From Datisca glomerata (lineage: Eukaryota > Streptophyta > Magnoliopsida > Cucurbitales > Datiscaceae): 64,000 bases of DNA. Where the stretch lies: assembly GCA_003255025.1 (NCBI GenBank), contig QANY01003900.1, positions 62,001-126,000 on the forward strand, written 5' to 3'. The position numbers were made by a program, and so were the translations under genes. The stretch's first letter is position 1, and each line of letters begins with the position of its first letter. Below, piece by piece: positions 47,321 to 60,547 of the stretch. The notes under the pieces were generated by a model. It saw only the letters and a program-made list of their open reading frames with translations, did not search any database and was not told the DNA's origin.

Positions 47321-47933
47321 AGAAATGGAATTTCTCCAACATTTCTACAGAGGCAAGTCCAAGCCCTCAACCATCACCGTAATGTCCATCTTATTAGGAT
47401 GACCTAGAGGAGGACATAGAAGAGGAGGTGGAACAACGAACCCATACTATAGGGACAAGTGATGGATGATCGCGAGTAGCATATCCTAACACCTAGAGGA
47501 TCTCACACGATGCTCAATGAGGAAAGAAGGGTACAAATTGAGGTAGAAGATACGGCGGATAATGATATGAGACTGGGGGCGGAGATCAAACAGTGACGAG
47601 AGTAAATAGGTGATATAAGGCATGTCCGAGCTAAGGAGGTTCCCTATTTGGCAGAGGCCTTTCTTTCACACGCAGAACCTTCATTTATTGAAGATATCAC
47701 GCGTGTTGAGATGCCCCCATGGTTCAAAATTCTTCCAATCACAACGTACGATGGCACTGGGGACCCTACTGAACCCTTGGAGACATTCAGGACCTCGATA
47801 GAGCTTCAAGGTACCCCAAGGGCCATCATGTGTAAAGCATTCCCGCTTCAAATTTCATCCATAGCTCACGCATGGTATCAATAGCTAAAACCAGACTCTA
47901 TCTCATCATTCGGTGAGCTCAACTGTAACACCC
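47320..47933 (+). pseudogene. Tat/Ogre-like gypsy gag relic, cut by another element
   Basis: The frame 47648-47884 reads MAEAFLSHAEPSFIEDITRV, PPWFKILPITTYDGTGDPTE, then LETFRTSIELQGTPRAIMCK and AFPLQISSIAHAWY. This is the plant gypsy capsid pattern (YDG..DP..HL, then CKAFP..L...A..W) seen in Tat/Athila/Ogre groups. After a stop it continues LKPDSISSFGELN and is interrupted at 47934 by the start of another LTR. Earlier sequence from about 47325 is gag-like but full of stops. Confidence 0.8.
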
Positions 47934-50050
47934 TGAAGACCAATTGAGGTTACTTTGGTAATTTTTAAAAATAACTCAGAAGCTTGGTCAAATTTTTCTT
48001 TTAAAATCAATTCATAATTTGTGGTATTTAATGAAACAATACATTTATTAGAGAAAAACTCCAAACACGTTCTAAAATTTAAGATAAGAATTTCATAGAA
48101 AAACTTTATTAAGTTTAAATAATATTTCAAAGATCTTTCATAAATAACAAATTAAAATCAACTTTAAAATAATAAATTGCTCAACTAATTAAACTTGATT
48201 TCTCATCTCGTGCCAGAAAGCCTAACCAGACTCTTCACATTCATCATCATCATTCATTATCTGAAAATTTAATATAAAATTGGGTAAGTATAAAATATAT
48301 TCAATAATTAACATTTTACACATATATATTCAACGCATGCACATCCAAGTCCATTTTAATCATTAACATTAAGGATTGTGTTTGACATATACTTTTATAA
48401 ATCATTTTCACATTATTTCCTTTGCTTTAGCTTTACCTTTTTCATTACATTCATTCCATGTAACTTCGAGTCACATTATTTTCTTTACGTTAGACATATT
48501 TACATTTTGCATTGGATTCTTTTATTTACTTTAGACATTTTTACGTTTCTTATTGCATTCTTTTTATTACATTATTCACGAGCTCACTTGTGTAATATTT
48601 AGCCAATCAGACGTAGTGGACCATTATTATAGAAACATGTTCGACTACCGGATCCATGGATAGTATGGCTAGACAAGTCAGATGATCATTCATTAACAAT
48701 AACATTAACATTAACTATTAATCATTAAACATTGTCGGATCCGCCGGTCCCCGTGTCCCATTTCTCACTCACCCCTTTCATAACATAAACATATTCCTAC
48801 TCTGTTAAATATTTATTTATTATTTTTATTTTATAAATGTAGCGTGAAAGCACATACATATTCTCATTCATTACCATAAAATTAATAATACAATAATATA
48901 CAATTAAATGTTCTGTCACAATTCAATAATCACATAAGTGAAATTCACTTATAAAGAAATAAACAAGAGCACTACATATAATCACCCATAATAAATTTTC
49001 AGAGTACGACAATCATTTAAGTATGCGTAAAATTTTACTTACCTTGAATCTAAATTAGCTTAAATAATTAACTCGGAAAATCTTAATTTTTGGAAGGTCC
49101 AATTAATGTAATAGATTTCAACTTGCATCCATTTTGCTCCAACGCCCATATGATGTCTAATCTGAACATAAGAAGTATGAATGCATAGATGGTGACAAGA
49201 GGAATCCAAAAATGACATTCATTTTGAATGAGTATGCAGAGATATCTGAATCACAATCCTAAAATTTCTGATAACATTTAATTATTCTGACATCTTGAAG
49301 GAACTAGGGCCCTATATAGGGTAGAAGTGGAAGAGGGTGATGAGAGGAGTCGGTTGATTGCGGTGGCCGACCCGAAAAGTTGCCAGACGACGAAATACGT
49401 CACCGGGTAAAACTTTCTTTCTTTACTGCAGATGCGTCGATACTCGGATAGCCCTGAAACTGATATTAGTAGAAATATGATGATGAGAGCTTTCCGTTGA
49501 TATCAAAATCGTCATAATCGGACCACCGCAGAGAAAGATATCACCAGTTGAAGTATAACTATTTTCTCTCTCTTCCTTCTTTTTCCCTTTCTCTCTCCTC
49601 CCTCCAAAACCCTAATCGGCACCCCTTTCTTCTTCTTTTATTTTTTTATTGTTTTACTAAAATATCTTTATACTTAATTTACAATATTACCCTAATTAGT
49701 AATATTTTTTACTTGATGTATCTTTTTCAGCTTAGCCCCAATTGACAATTTAAAAGTACTTTTAAATTCATCTCATCGAGCTCTTCAATTTGAATATAAT
49801 ATTACATATAAAAATCTTATACTCACAATGTTTTTTTAGGACACCATAATCATTTACCTATTTATAGACAATAAACTTATAACTTAATATTTAATCGCAT
49901 TAATCTATACAAATCTGATAACAACTTAAACTACGATCCAATAAGAAACTGACACATGTTCCTAAAATAATATCATAATCATTCAATCTCACTCTAATCT
50001 TATCATTAGAGTTTTAATACGGTTAATAAATACTCGGGATAATACATTCA
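47934..50050 (-). repeat. Gypsy 3' LTR, about 2117 bp
   Basis: The plus-strand edge TGTAACACCCTGAAGACC matches 63063 onward for more than 900 bases with moderate divergence. The right edge is placed at TACATTCA because the minus strand reads AAGAGGGA followed by TGAATGTATT, a polypurine tract and LTR start. Short plus frames in 48378-49745 have no features. Confidence 0.72.
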
Positions 50051-50884
50051 TCCCTCTTAAAAAAAATTCATCCCTGAAATTTACCAATTGTCAATAGAAA
50101 CAAAATTCATAATATTCTCAATTTCATAGGCTGTTTCTTCCGAGCAATGGAACCACCATGATACGTGGGATGCGATAAGTGAGTGACTTGCCTATCAATC
50201 CATCATGATCAATATACTTAGACAATACACCATCATCTTAGTCAATTCCTTTTACATCCATTACTACTTAATATCAACATCATGATCTTAATATACTTTG
50301 GTGTTCACATCTTTCTTTACCAATTATATTTCTCTACTGTGTCAATACATTTCTATGGATTGTGCATCATGTGGCGTAACCTCTATACTTTTTATCTTAA
50401 GGCATCACAATCAAAAGCCAATTTTATCACCCAAAATTTTATGAGATCCAATATCCTTTGTACATAATGATAGATCACAAAACATGTATCATCATGCTTA
50501 CCATAGTAGAATTATCCATATCTTTCATCCCAATAAACTCATCTCAGCCAAATTTGTCGAATTCCATTTTTACCACAACCAAAATTACTTAAACTTTACA
50601 AATTTATCCATCATTAGATGTGAAAAGTTCATGCATATTCAACGAAAGCAAGGCCAATAGATCTTTCTTATATATAACTAATAGAATAACTTCCAAATTA
50701 TCAGTCACACATCCAATTATATTATAACTTAACCACCAGTCAACTTGGTCTTCCAAATTATCCAATTACTTTTTGCTCTTAAATGCTTTAAGTTTAAATT
50801 TTCAATTAATCACAGCCCTATCAAATTTTAACTTATCGTTAAAAAATAAATGGGTTAAGCCACAACCTCAAATACATTCACATT
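50051..50884 (-). other. Gypsy internal remnant left of the CACTA insertion
   Basis: On the minus strand the part next to the LTR reads TTTCAGGGATGAATTTTTTT, like the usual 3' end of plant gypsy pol. The rest is too decayed to translate. Confidence 0.45.
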
Positions 50885-51297
50885 CATTTCAAGAAAAGTC
50901 ATCTTTAGCAATGGAACTTTTTGTGAGGAAAATTTTTTTGTCACCAAAAATTTTTTTACGGTGAAATTTATTCTCATCGCCGAAAGACTAACCCGCCAAT
51001 GGAATCCACGCCAAAGTATTGAGGGCTTTTGCCAACAAAATTTTAATTTTGTTGGTAGAATTTTTATTTTTATAGACAAATTTAAATTATCGGAGGTAAA
51101 AATGTATTTTTTTAGGTCTTTTACTGACGAAAGAAAATGTCATCAAGGAAGAATGAGATTTTAGCAACGGATGTTTTTTTCCTCACTAAAAGTTGTTTTA
51201 CCTTGTTAAAATGACATAGTTTTAACAAGGTATCCAGCTCATAAACAAAAAGAGGAAAGAACACCCTCCCATTCCCACAGCTCCTCACCCCGTGACA

Positions 51298-51450
51298 GAG
51301 CCGTTCCTCCTCCCCCACGCGATAGAGAGCCGTTCTTCCTCCCCCACGTGACAAAGAGCCTTTCCTCCTACCCCACACGACAGAGAGTTGTTCCTCCTCC
51401 CCTGCGCGACAAAGAGCCATTCCTCCTCCCCTGCGCAATAAAGCTCCTCC
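51298..51450. repeat. Minisatellite, 29-30-bp GC-rich unit, five copies
   Basis: GAGCCGTTCCTCCTCCCCCACGC-like units start at about 51298, 51327, 51356, 51386 and 51414 and differ at a few positions each. It lies inside the 5' part of the CACTA element and also makes an opposite-strand frame (51121-51579) that I reject. Confidence 0.9.
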
Positions 51451-51589
51451 ATTTGTCATCGATTGCCAGCGAGCTCTCCGTTGTATCCGTCCGTGTAGGT
51501 AAGCGAACCTCTTTTCTCTCTCTTGCTCGGTGCTGCTCTGTTTGTCACTGAGCTCTTCATTTTTTCTTTTCTCTACCAAGGGCCCTTAT

Positions 51590-54120
51590 TTCTATGTTCT
51601 ATAATGCTAGGCGTACGTAATTGTGTCTATTATTGTGGGAAATAGTTGTTTGTTCTAGAAAGGGATATAGATGAAGTGCGGATATTTTCCTATTTTGTTG
51701 AATCTGAGAAAGACCCACTTGATGATTATCTTATACTTTGGTTAACTGACCCTAGTTGTTCTGCGTTCTCTACTCTTGCTTAAAAATTGATAATTTTTTC
51801 ATTTTCTTATGAAATTCCATCAATTTGCTGACTTGCAGGGAACCTAAGCTCATGTTGGAAGGCTTGTGATAGGTTCACGGGTGAAGTCCTGATGTAGGAT
51901 TAGTTTGGCATGTCTTATAATTCCACTTGATATGTGTTTTAGGTGTTGACTATATTTGAAAGTTAATTTCGATGAATTTGAAATGTTCAAAGAATTTTTT
52001 CCTTATCTATGTAATTAACTTCATTCATATCTACTTATTTAGTCTATATTGAAACCAAATGGCCAAAATGAAATCTTTCACAAACATTTTTTTTTCTCTT
52101 TCTCTTATCTTTTTCGAGATTCAAACATAGTTTTAAGGTGTGTTTGTGAGTCTTTTCATCTAAAACCATTTTCATTTAATTAAATTATCACTAACTTAGT
52201 CAATAGTTACTTTATATATATTTTTGTTTGAAGCACTTATGTATATTTTGAACAATGTATTGGTTTATGTTTTATAAATATTTCATAAAACACTTGAATA
52301 TTTTTTCTTTGATAAGTACTTTCAAACTATCAAAAGACATGTCAAACTAAAACATTTATAACATATAAATAGATGCCAGTTAGAATACTACTTTTTGGTG
52401 CATGAAAATTTTGTTAAGTACTCCCAAACTTAGTCTTAATGATTTACGTGATTTTAGTTGTTAATGCAGCATCTAAATCACTATTGTAATTAGATTTTAC
52501 ATGAATACATAAAACTTTTAAAGAAAGGAATGCTTTTCCCATTGGTCAAAAGGCTAAACTAGAAGAGCTTCTAGGACACTGAGTTTGTGAGATTGATAAA
52601 TATGCAAAACAGGGACCATTTGCCCTCTTGGTGGCGAATTAGGTAAAAAAAGGTCTTGAAATTAGCAAATGAAGTATTAAATTTCATCATTTTTCTTGGG
52701 GTGAGGTAGAGGATAATTGGTTGGTCACAATAATATTAGCTTTGGAGAAGTTAATGCATAAAGGTCCCATAACATCCCTAAAAGTAACAATTAAATATCT
52801 ATTGTTGCATAGCAAAGCTAATACACCAGCATTATACACTCATCATGATCATTTCTTTTTATTCCCCTTTTATTTTTTATATAAACTAATTTACCTCCTC
52901 TTAGGTTTGATGTGCTATTTTATCATTATTATGTTCTTTTCCATCAAGGGTGAGTGTTTTCGGACAAGTATAAAGCAATTAAATGAAGTTTAATAATAAA
53001 GCTATAAACTAATGTTAACATTAGCTACACCATGAGTTGGCAAGATGACATCATAAGTGTACTGAGAAATATAAAGAATACAAATTTATCATAATTTGGA
53101 AGGTATAATTAATATTCTACATCTTACATATGTTGTCTAACTCATATACGATGCCTAGCTACCGTGTTATACAAAACATTGCTCATAAAAGGTTGTCTAG
53201 GTTATGTTCTTGGTCCAACCATTGTGAAGAAAAAAAAAGTACGGATGGTGCCCGAGGGGGTTCTTAGACAAAACCTGAAATCCATATTGTATTATAGTTC
53301 CACATCCTTATAGCCCATCATACAAACCATCAAGATGTACTAAATGGGCTCAGACTCTCGGCCAACCCAATTTCTCATTTTTTATGATACACTTTCACGG
53401 ACGAAGAATAGTAGTTATGAATTCTTTAGGTAAAGACGGTTGGACAGAACAACACTTGAAAAAGAAACTAACTTTTTATTCCTAATGTGAGAGAATAACA
53501 ATAAAAACTACACAAGACACACCCCACAATTAGACACACCAACAGTGACACCTCACTCATACACGCTATCACTTTACTCATGCACACAACCTCTTAAACA
53601 CACACTTACTAATCACACACTTTGTTTGCCTCTTTTTGCTCCACACACACACTAGGAGCATGGCTCATATTTATAACCTTCTTAAGTCGGCAATTCCATG
53701 AACTTTAATAAGTCCTAGAAGTTTTTACATGTGTTGAAGACTTGCAATTGTAGAAAATCCTAGAGAAATGTTTATAGAGAAGTTTTTACTAGAGAGGTCT
53801 TGACCTTTCTCAAAACTCCTTCTCAACACCTACTCAAATAGTTAAGGACCCCATGTGTTATTTTCTACTGCTTTTATGACTTTATATGTTTCAGAAAGTC
53901 TTATTTTGGGAGAAGTTCATAATAGTATAGATGTTCTATTTCAGTATTTTGACATTTTTTTATTATTTCAATATTTTGTCTGTAATTTCTGAACCAATTA
54001 GTAATTAAGGGAATTTAGATTGTCAAATCTTAATTTTTAATGTCATTGTAATGGACTGCTATCTAACTTGGTCCTAGACATTTAAATAGTTTATTTGAGT
54101 AATTTTTCTAAATAGTGTTT
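51590..54120. other. CACTA 5' non-coding or unassigned region
   Basis: 2.5 kb between the subterminal region and the transposase with no recognised domain. 53200-53900 is different in texture (many ACAC words, a less AT-rich 53230-53400) and might be filler or an inserted element. Confidence 0.4.
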
Positions 54121-54140
54121 AAATTTACAAAATGATAAAA

Positions 54141-56960
54141 ATGGATAAGAGTTGGATAAAAAATTCTAATAGATTATCCAAAGAGTATATTGATGGTATT
54201 TCACAATTTATGAAGGTGGCTAGTACTTATGTCAACCAAGAGGGAAAAACTCGTTGTCCATGTAGAAGTTGTCTTAATGCAAGATAATTTCTTTAAAAGA
54301 AGTTCAAATGCATATGTTCCAATATGGAATGGTAATAAGCTACCAAAATTGGGTGTTTCATGGTGAACAGGCCATGCAAAGATCTCCTCATGATGTGGTG
54401 GTGGTTGTGGTGGTGGTAGTGGTGGTGGTGGTGGTGGTGATGATGATGAAAATGTTAGGTAACATGTTGGGTTCTGGTGGGATGGGAAGGAATGATGAAC
54501 CAGTTGGAGATGATAATATTAGTCGAACAAATCTATATGAAGAGGGAATAGACAATTTTGATGATTTGTTTAGTGAAGCTAAACAAGAGTTGTATCCCGG
54601 TTGTCGAAAGTTTTCTTCACTAACTTTTCTTGTGAAATTGATGCATGTCAAAGTGCTCAATCATTAGAGCAATAAGTCATTTGGTCAATTGCTTGAAATT
54701 TTAAATGATTCTCATCCACATGGCACAAAAATTCCAACATCATACTCTGAAGCAAAAAATAAATTGTGAGATCTAAGGTTGGGATATGACACAATTCATA
54801 GTTGTAAATATGATTGTGTCCTATTCTGGAAAGAAGATTATGGAAAAGATAAATGTCCAGAATGTGGTGAACCAAGATTTAAATTAGATGATGGGAAGAG
54901 TAAGAAAGTTCCACAGAAGTTTTTGCGTCACTTTCCTATTATACCTAGACTCAAGCGATTGTTTAAGTCTAAATACACATTATTTGATATGAGATGGCAC
55001 AAGGAGAAACGTGTTAACATTGAACGTGTTTTGAGACATCCTGTCGATTCAGAAGGAATGAAGGAATTTGATAAGCAATATAGTTGATTTGTAGAGGATG
55101 CTAGAAATATGAGATTAGGACTTGTCACAGACGAATTTAATCCTTTAAAAAATAAGAGCAACTCATATAGCATGTGTCCTGCCATATTAGTACCTTATAA
55201 CCTTCCCTCTTGGAAGTGTATTAAAGAACGATTCTTCATGATGTCATTACTAATCTCTGGTCCAAAGTCGCATGGTAAAGAAATTGATGTGTATTTATAA
55301 CCATTGATAGATGAGTTAAAACAACTGTGGGAGGGTGTACAAACATTTGATGTAATATCTAGACAAAAAATTTCTATGCATGATGTTGTTTTGTGGACGA
55401 TAAATGACTTTTCAGCTTATGGAGATTTGTCTGGTTGGAGCATAAAAAGATATTTAGCTTGTCATGTTTGCAATGAAGATACATCTTCGTTGAGGTAACA
55501 AAGTAAAATATGTTACATGGGACATCGATGATATTAACCTAGTGACCATATCTGGCGAATGAGTAAATTACATGATGGCAAACTAGAATTTTGCGATGCA
55601 CCCAAAATTTTTATGGGGGATGTTACATTTACCACAAGAAGAAAAGTTGTGTGGTCCTGTTGGCTATAGTTGGATGTACCCAGTAGAAAGGTACGTTTCA
55701 ACTTATTTTCACTTATTTATTAATTATATTGTACGCGAAAATGTATTTTTTTTGTTATATGACAGGAGTTTACATACACTCAAACAAATATGTTAGAGAT
55801 AAAGCTCAACCTGAGGGTTCAATTGCATAAGCATACATTGTTAATGAGTTGTTGACATTTTGTTCATTTTACCTCTGAGGCATTGAAACCACATTCATGC
55901 GAAATGAGAGGAATGACGATGACTCAATCGACAACCTAAATGAGGGATCAATAACAGTCTTCACTCAACGAGCTCGCTCAATTGGTGGTACGAAAATGAT
56001 TCAATTTCCTAAAAAAGTTAGATATCGCTCAATGGTATGTGCTGAATAATTGTGAGGAGATATAACCTTACATGGTGTAAGTTAATCAATAACGTGGTTA
56101 AACTTATTCTTCTGATGGATGTTTCTATTGTCACAATCTTTAAAATTATATGAATACAACGTGCAAAGAACACATGATCGAATTAGGGAGGAGAAGTCGA
56201 GATAACTTAATTGCACGACATAGAAATCAATTTCCTAAATGGTTTAGGACCTGAGTAAGTGTTTGTGCATATATTTAGTAGCAACTTTCAATGGGAAGTA
56301 TTAAATTAACTATTACTCATGTTATTTTAATCAGATGATGGCATTGTGTTGTTGGGGGTCATTAGAAGCCACATATGATTTATATGCTTTAGTATGTGGT
56401 CTGGATAATCGGGTCCAATCATACTCTAGTTCCATTGTCAATGGTGTTCGATATCATAGTATAGACTGTGATGATCACTGAACAACCCAAAATAATGGGA
56501 TAGTAGTTCCAGGAGAACATGATGGTGAAGAGATTGAGTTTTCAGTACATTAAGAGAAGTGATTGAGATACAATACACACGACAAAGAAGAGTTTTGTTG
56601 TTTAAATGTGACTGGTTTGACACAAATGTAAAAAGAAATAGAATTAAGAGAGATTTTGGTTTCACTTGCGTAAATGTCAGCCAAGCCTAGTACGAAGTTG
56701 ATGTTGATGACTGTAAATTTGGGGCTAATTGGAAGGTGGTGCAAAAGATTCAACATAGACATTTAAATAACTTTGCAATCTATTGACCTAGACGTATAAA
56801 AAATAGTACAATTTCATAGACATGATGTGGAACCTGCTGAAATCGATGCAAATGTTGGAGATGAATATACTAATATTGTAGGATAGTGATTTTATTGACG
56901 ATGAGGATAATCGAGACGACACTTTAGTTAATTATGATGATGATTCAGAAGATATTATAT
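54141..56960 (+). pseudogene. CACTA TNP2-type transposase (TnpD-like), internally deleted
   Basis: Starts MDKSWIKNSNRLSKEYIDGI with a Transposase-associated domain (54141-54380, zinc-type CPCRSC). A GGT/GTG low-complexity run follows. Then Transposase_21 begins at about 54550: EAKQELYPGCRKFSSL, LGYDTIHSCKYDCVLFWKED, CPECGEPRFKLDDGKSKKVP, MRWHKEKRVN, VPYNLPSWKCIKERFFM and TINDFSAYGDLSGWSIK. After KLHDGKLEF (about 55590) the catalytic middle is missing. A DUF4218 piece (LPQEEKLCGPVGYSWMYPVE, 55625-55690) resumes across an intron-like GTACG...ACAG, followed by a DUF4216 piece (about 56400-56780: VNGVRYHSIDCDDH, CDWFDT-like, GANWKVVQKIQ). Stops occur at 54288, 55085 and 55298 among others. Confidence 0.9.
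54393..54442 (+). repeat. (GTG/GAT)n trinucleotide-like tract
   Basis: GTGGTGGTTGTGGTGGTGG...GATGATGATG inside the transposase region. It produces a poly-valine frame. Confidence 0.9.
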
Positions 56961-57064
56961 AAGTGATGATGATACAGATTGTGAATCTAAAAGTAACGGT
57001 AAAGTTCTTAGTATTTTCATTAAAACCATCAGTTATTTTTATTGTGATGATGATTTTATTTATA

Positions 57065-59690
57065 CAGGTTATTATGTCTCGTGGAAGCAATCCTCGTCTT
57101 CCACCGTTGGATCCTTAAACAAGTACTGATGAAAATGTTCCTCAAATAAGTATGTACTACTATTTTTTTATTAATTTCAAATTATGATGGTTTCTTATAG
57201 TTTATTTTTGTTGTAGATGATGCTTCATTGTCGAGGAGGAGAGTTCGCGGGCCGACAAGAGGCGTTGAGCTAGAGAAGCTAGTGAAGGCCATGAGAAGAT
57301 TACCCATCTCTGTTATTCCCCCAGCTAAAAACCAGTTGGTCCATGGGTGGGCAAATTTAATAAAGAGATTGGTGTCTTCGTACGACAATTCATACCTCTC
57401 CAATATAATGGTTGGAGAAAAGTGCTTGTAGAATTCTTGATGCTTATAATTGAACGATTGCAAGTAAATATTATAATATTAGTTGTTTTCTTTGATATAC
57501 GACTAAAATAATTAAAACTTATTTTGTTTATAGGTCTTCTTTATCTTCGACACGACCGATAAAATGATGAATAAATGGATTAAGCCCGAAGCAACAAGAG
57601 CATATAGAGATCACAAATATGCGTTGCATGCACATTTCTTGTAGTTCGATGATCCTGTGATAGCATGACGAAATCCATTTGAGGAGACATCCCAGGATGA
57701 TTGGGACTGGTTGTGCACGCCTTGGGAGGATGAAAAGTTTATGGTAATTCTGATGCTAAGAACCTATATGATGTTAAGAACTTATTTGATTATTTAAATT
57801 CTTAAACTCATAAATTACAGGCGCGCTCTATCATCAATGCTAAAACTGTAAAAAGCTTCCACATAATCATAATGGAGGAAATCTATCGTTTCTCGACTAC
57901 CAATATCGCCAGGTGAGAGAAAATTTTGTTTTTACTTTGGTTTAACAATTTATAGTATTATGACTAATGTCTCAAACTGACTGCATTTGGATAGGAAGTT
58001 GCAAATGAGGAAGCACCTAGTCGTGCTCAAATATTCATGACATGCACTTCACGACTTGTAAATTAAAGGTTGGCATAATGACGAGGCTCGAGAAAGATAT
58101 GTAAGTAATTAGACTAATATGTTCTCAATTTGTTATATGTTATGAATTTGTGTCATTATTATATATTCTAAATTTGTGTAATTGGTTATTAGATGAAATC
58201 AACACTGCAGTGGATATTTTTCTGGTGAGTTTCCTTTATAATGAAGTTAAGTGCAATAATATGGAGCATTAATTTTTTTCTATGATTATATTGAATTTGT
58301 GGGTTTTCTGGTGAGTTTCCTTGAGGTGGTCCCCCCAACACCTATTCGGTGAATTTTCTAGATGAAACATATGTTGAAGTATACAAAATTAGGTGTTTCG
58401 CTCTGTTTATTAATATTGGGTTGCTCTTGTGCTAGATTAGAGTTTTCTTACAGGAAAATCGTATCAAATTGGTATCACAATGTTTGGTTACTTGGATTGT
58501 ATGAATAGTTGATTTTTTTTCCTATTTAGAAAAGGTAATCTAATATTTGGTTATGTCATTAGAATTTTTATATATGCATATTACATCTAATATGAGAATT
58601 GTGTAGTCTTATTAATTTGAAAATATAATCTCATGATGAAGAAATATTGCTTCAAATTGTGCAGTGATAGACCTTCCTTGTTGATTGTCTTTTCCTGGAG
58701 AAATCTTTAGCCTGAAAGTCATCTCTCTCTCTCTCTATTCACTTTTAGTAGTTGTTATTTTCATTTGAAATCATCTCTGAAAAGTTGTTTGCACTACTGA
58801 CTGCACAGAATTATGGGATTTGTTTTCAATTGCACCTACTAGAGTTAGAAATAGTAGGTTTGATCATTTTTGGTGTGTTATTAGGATCAATTTCTTTTAT
58901 ATTGTATCTATCTCTCACACACACTCTCTCTCGCTCTCTCTCTTTCTCCCACACACAAACACATATGGTAAGTAGCTTTTTGTAATGAAGAATGGGGATG
59001 ATTTCCTTTATTTTAAAAAGAATCTTCCAATGAGTTTTTGTAGTCATAAGTCATGACAGACAGATAATAAACAAAATTTTCATACCATAATTATCAAATC
59101 AGAAGTCCTCCAAATTATTGTTCACTATGCAGTATGTGTTATTTCTTATAGAGTTTTAAGTGCTCAACACCTTGTTATACATTTACTTGACATTGGATTT
59201 TTTATTTTCCCTAACTATGCTTAGCTAGAAGTCAAGGATGACAAGAGTTTTTATTTATGGATGAGCAGAAAGAAAATGTAAGGAGTTGGAAATTGGGTTT
59301 CTCATATTTTTGTCATACCTGTTATGGGTCTTTCTTTTCTCTTCTGATGCTTTGCAGTTTTTCCAAGTTTACACAATGTGTATATATATAGAGCTACCAA
59401 CTATTTTACAGAAGGGTATGTGTTCGTTACAGGATGAGCTTGTCGTTGAGGGTACCCAACCTCGCACTGATGAAAAAATAACGGAGGAGGTCCTTAGGAG
59501 AAATAGGGGTGTTGGACTTGGAGCACCACCTACATCGTCATCCTCAAAGCATTCGAGAAGTAAGGAGAAAATTTTACAACCAGAATTGCCCACCATTCGG
59601 AGCACACTAGGCAACTTATTGGAATTGGCTTTTAGTAACGGTTTTACTCATCCTCCTCCTCGCGGCAACTCATCTACTTGAACAATTATG
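57065..59690 (+). pseudogene. CACTA second gene, Transposase_24 (Ptta/En/Spm) type
   Basis: Exon-like pieces in order: SRRRVRGPTRGVELEKLVKA (57229-57290), then FDTTDKMMNKWIKPEATRAY and HKYALHAHF (57545-57645), DWDWLCTPWEDEKF (57700-57740), ARSIINAKTVKS (57822 on), and GWHNDEARERY (58070-58100). Next comes a long intron-like tract with CT repeats. The C-terminal piece LQDELVVEGTQPRTDEKI and VLRRNRGVGLGAPPTSSSS spans 59425-59540, with its stop near 59680. This is the plant transposase family PF03004. In-frame stops break the middle parts. It follows the TNP2 gene on the same strand, the usual two-gene CACTA layout. Confidence 0.85.
58700..58965. repeat. CT/CA-rich microsatellites
   Basis: (CT)n at about 58722-58736 and a CACACACTCTCTCTCGCTCTC tract at about 58915-58962 within the long intron-like part of the second CACTA gene. 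Confidence 0.85.
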
Positions 59691-59999
59691 ATTTTTGAAG
59701 TTTCTCTTGAACAACTTTAACTATGAGAAACTTCAAAAATCATATTTTAAAATCTTTTTTTGAACTTTCTTGAAAAATATTTTATGGTTAAAAGCTCTTT
59801 TTGGGTAATTAATGTGAAGTTTATGCACAATCCAAACATGATAATGATAATATGTACTTATTTATCTACGTATGTTATTCTTTTCTTATTTCTTCTTTTT
59901 GTGTAAAACTTGGTCTCGAAAAATTGTGACCAAAGTTCTAATTGGTTTAAGATTTTGACTGACCAAAATATAAGAAAATATAAGAAAAATTAAATTAGT

Positions 60000-60544
60000 T
60001 TATGATTTTTAGTGAACAAAACATATTTGTCACCAGAAACTACAACGTGGAAAACTATTTTTGTTGCAAATACTTTTAACAACGAAAATAAACTAGACAA
60101 GAAAGACAAATAAGATTCAGTGACAAATAAAATAAATTCATCTTCAACACTTTTTGTGAAAAAAATATTTTTTGTTACCATCGACAACAACGATAAAAAA
60201 ATTTCGTTGGCAAACCTACAACGACAAACAAATCTTTTGTTGCTAAACATTCTATCAATGAAATATGAAATTCGTTGAGGACTACAGCGATGAACAAATC
60301 TTTTGTCGCTAAAAGTTGTATTGTCAAATAAGAAATTCATTGAGACCTATGACGAGGAACAAATATTTTGTCGTTAAAAGTTTTACAGACAAAGTATGAA
60401 ATTCGTCGAGAAAGGCTAACGCCACACACTTTTGGCGACGATCCTCGTGATGAAATTTTTTTCATCGGGAAAACTTTTACCGACCAATTTTTATACCTTT
60501 AGCGATGAAATTTTTTTACGCTAATAGTCATATTTCTTGTAGTG
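60000..60544. repeat. CACTA right subterminal motif array
   Basis: Repeated words CAACGACAAACAAATCTTTTG, GAAATTCGTTGAG and TTTTGTCGCTAAAAGTT recur about every 60 bases, ending at the CACTA terminus. Functionally such arrays bind the element's accessory protein. Confidence 0.75.
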
Positions 60545-60547
60545 ATT

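Larger units (their letters stand above)
50882..60547 (+). mobile_element. CACTA (En/Spm) DNA transposon, 9.66 kb, with ATT target duplication
   Basis: The right end at 60544 is TATTTCTTGTAGTG, the complement of CACTACAAGAAATA. The left end at 50885 is a decayed version, CATTTCAAGAAAAG. Both are flanked by ATT (50882-50884 and 60545-60547), the 3-bp duplication CACTA elements make. Arrays of subterminal motifs (about 50885-51230 and 60000-60540: GACGA, CAACGA, TTTTGTTGC) fit transposase binding sites. Between lie a TNP2-type and a Transposase_24-type gene, both broken. It sits inside the gypsy element. Confidence 0.88.

Noticed and set aside
48378..49745. Short hydrophobic plus-strand frames
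   Set aside because: They lie within the gypsy LTR and lack conserved features or flanking signals.
51121..51579. 152-codon minus-strand frame with RRGGG-type repeats
   Set aside because: Generated by the 29-30-bp minisatellite; overlapping frames exist on both strands.
54388..54660. Poly-Thr minus-strand frame
   Set aside because: Complement of the GTG repeat within the CACTA transposase.
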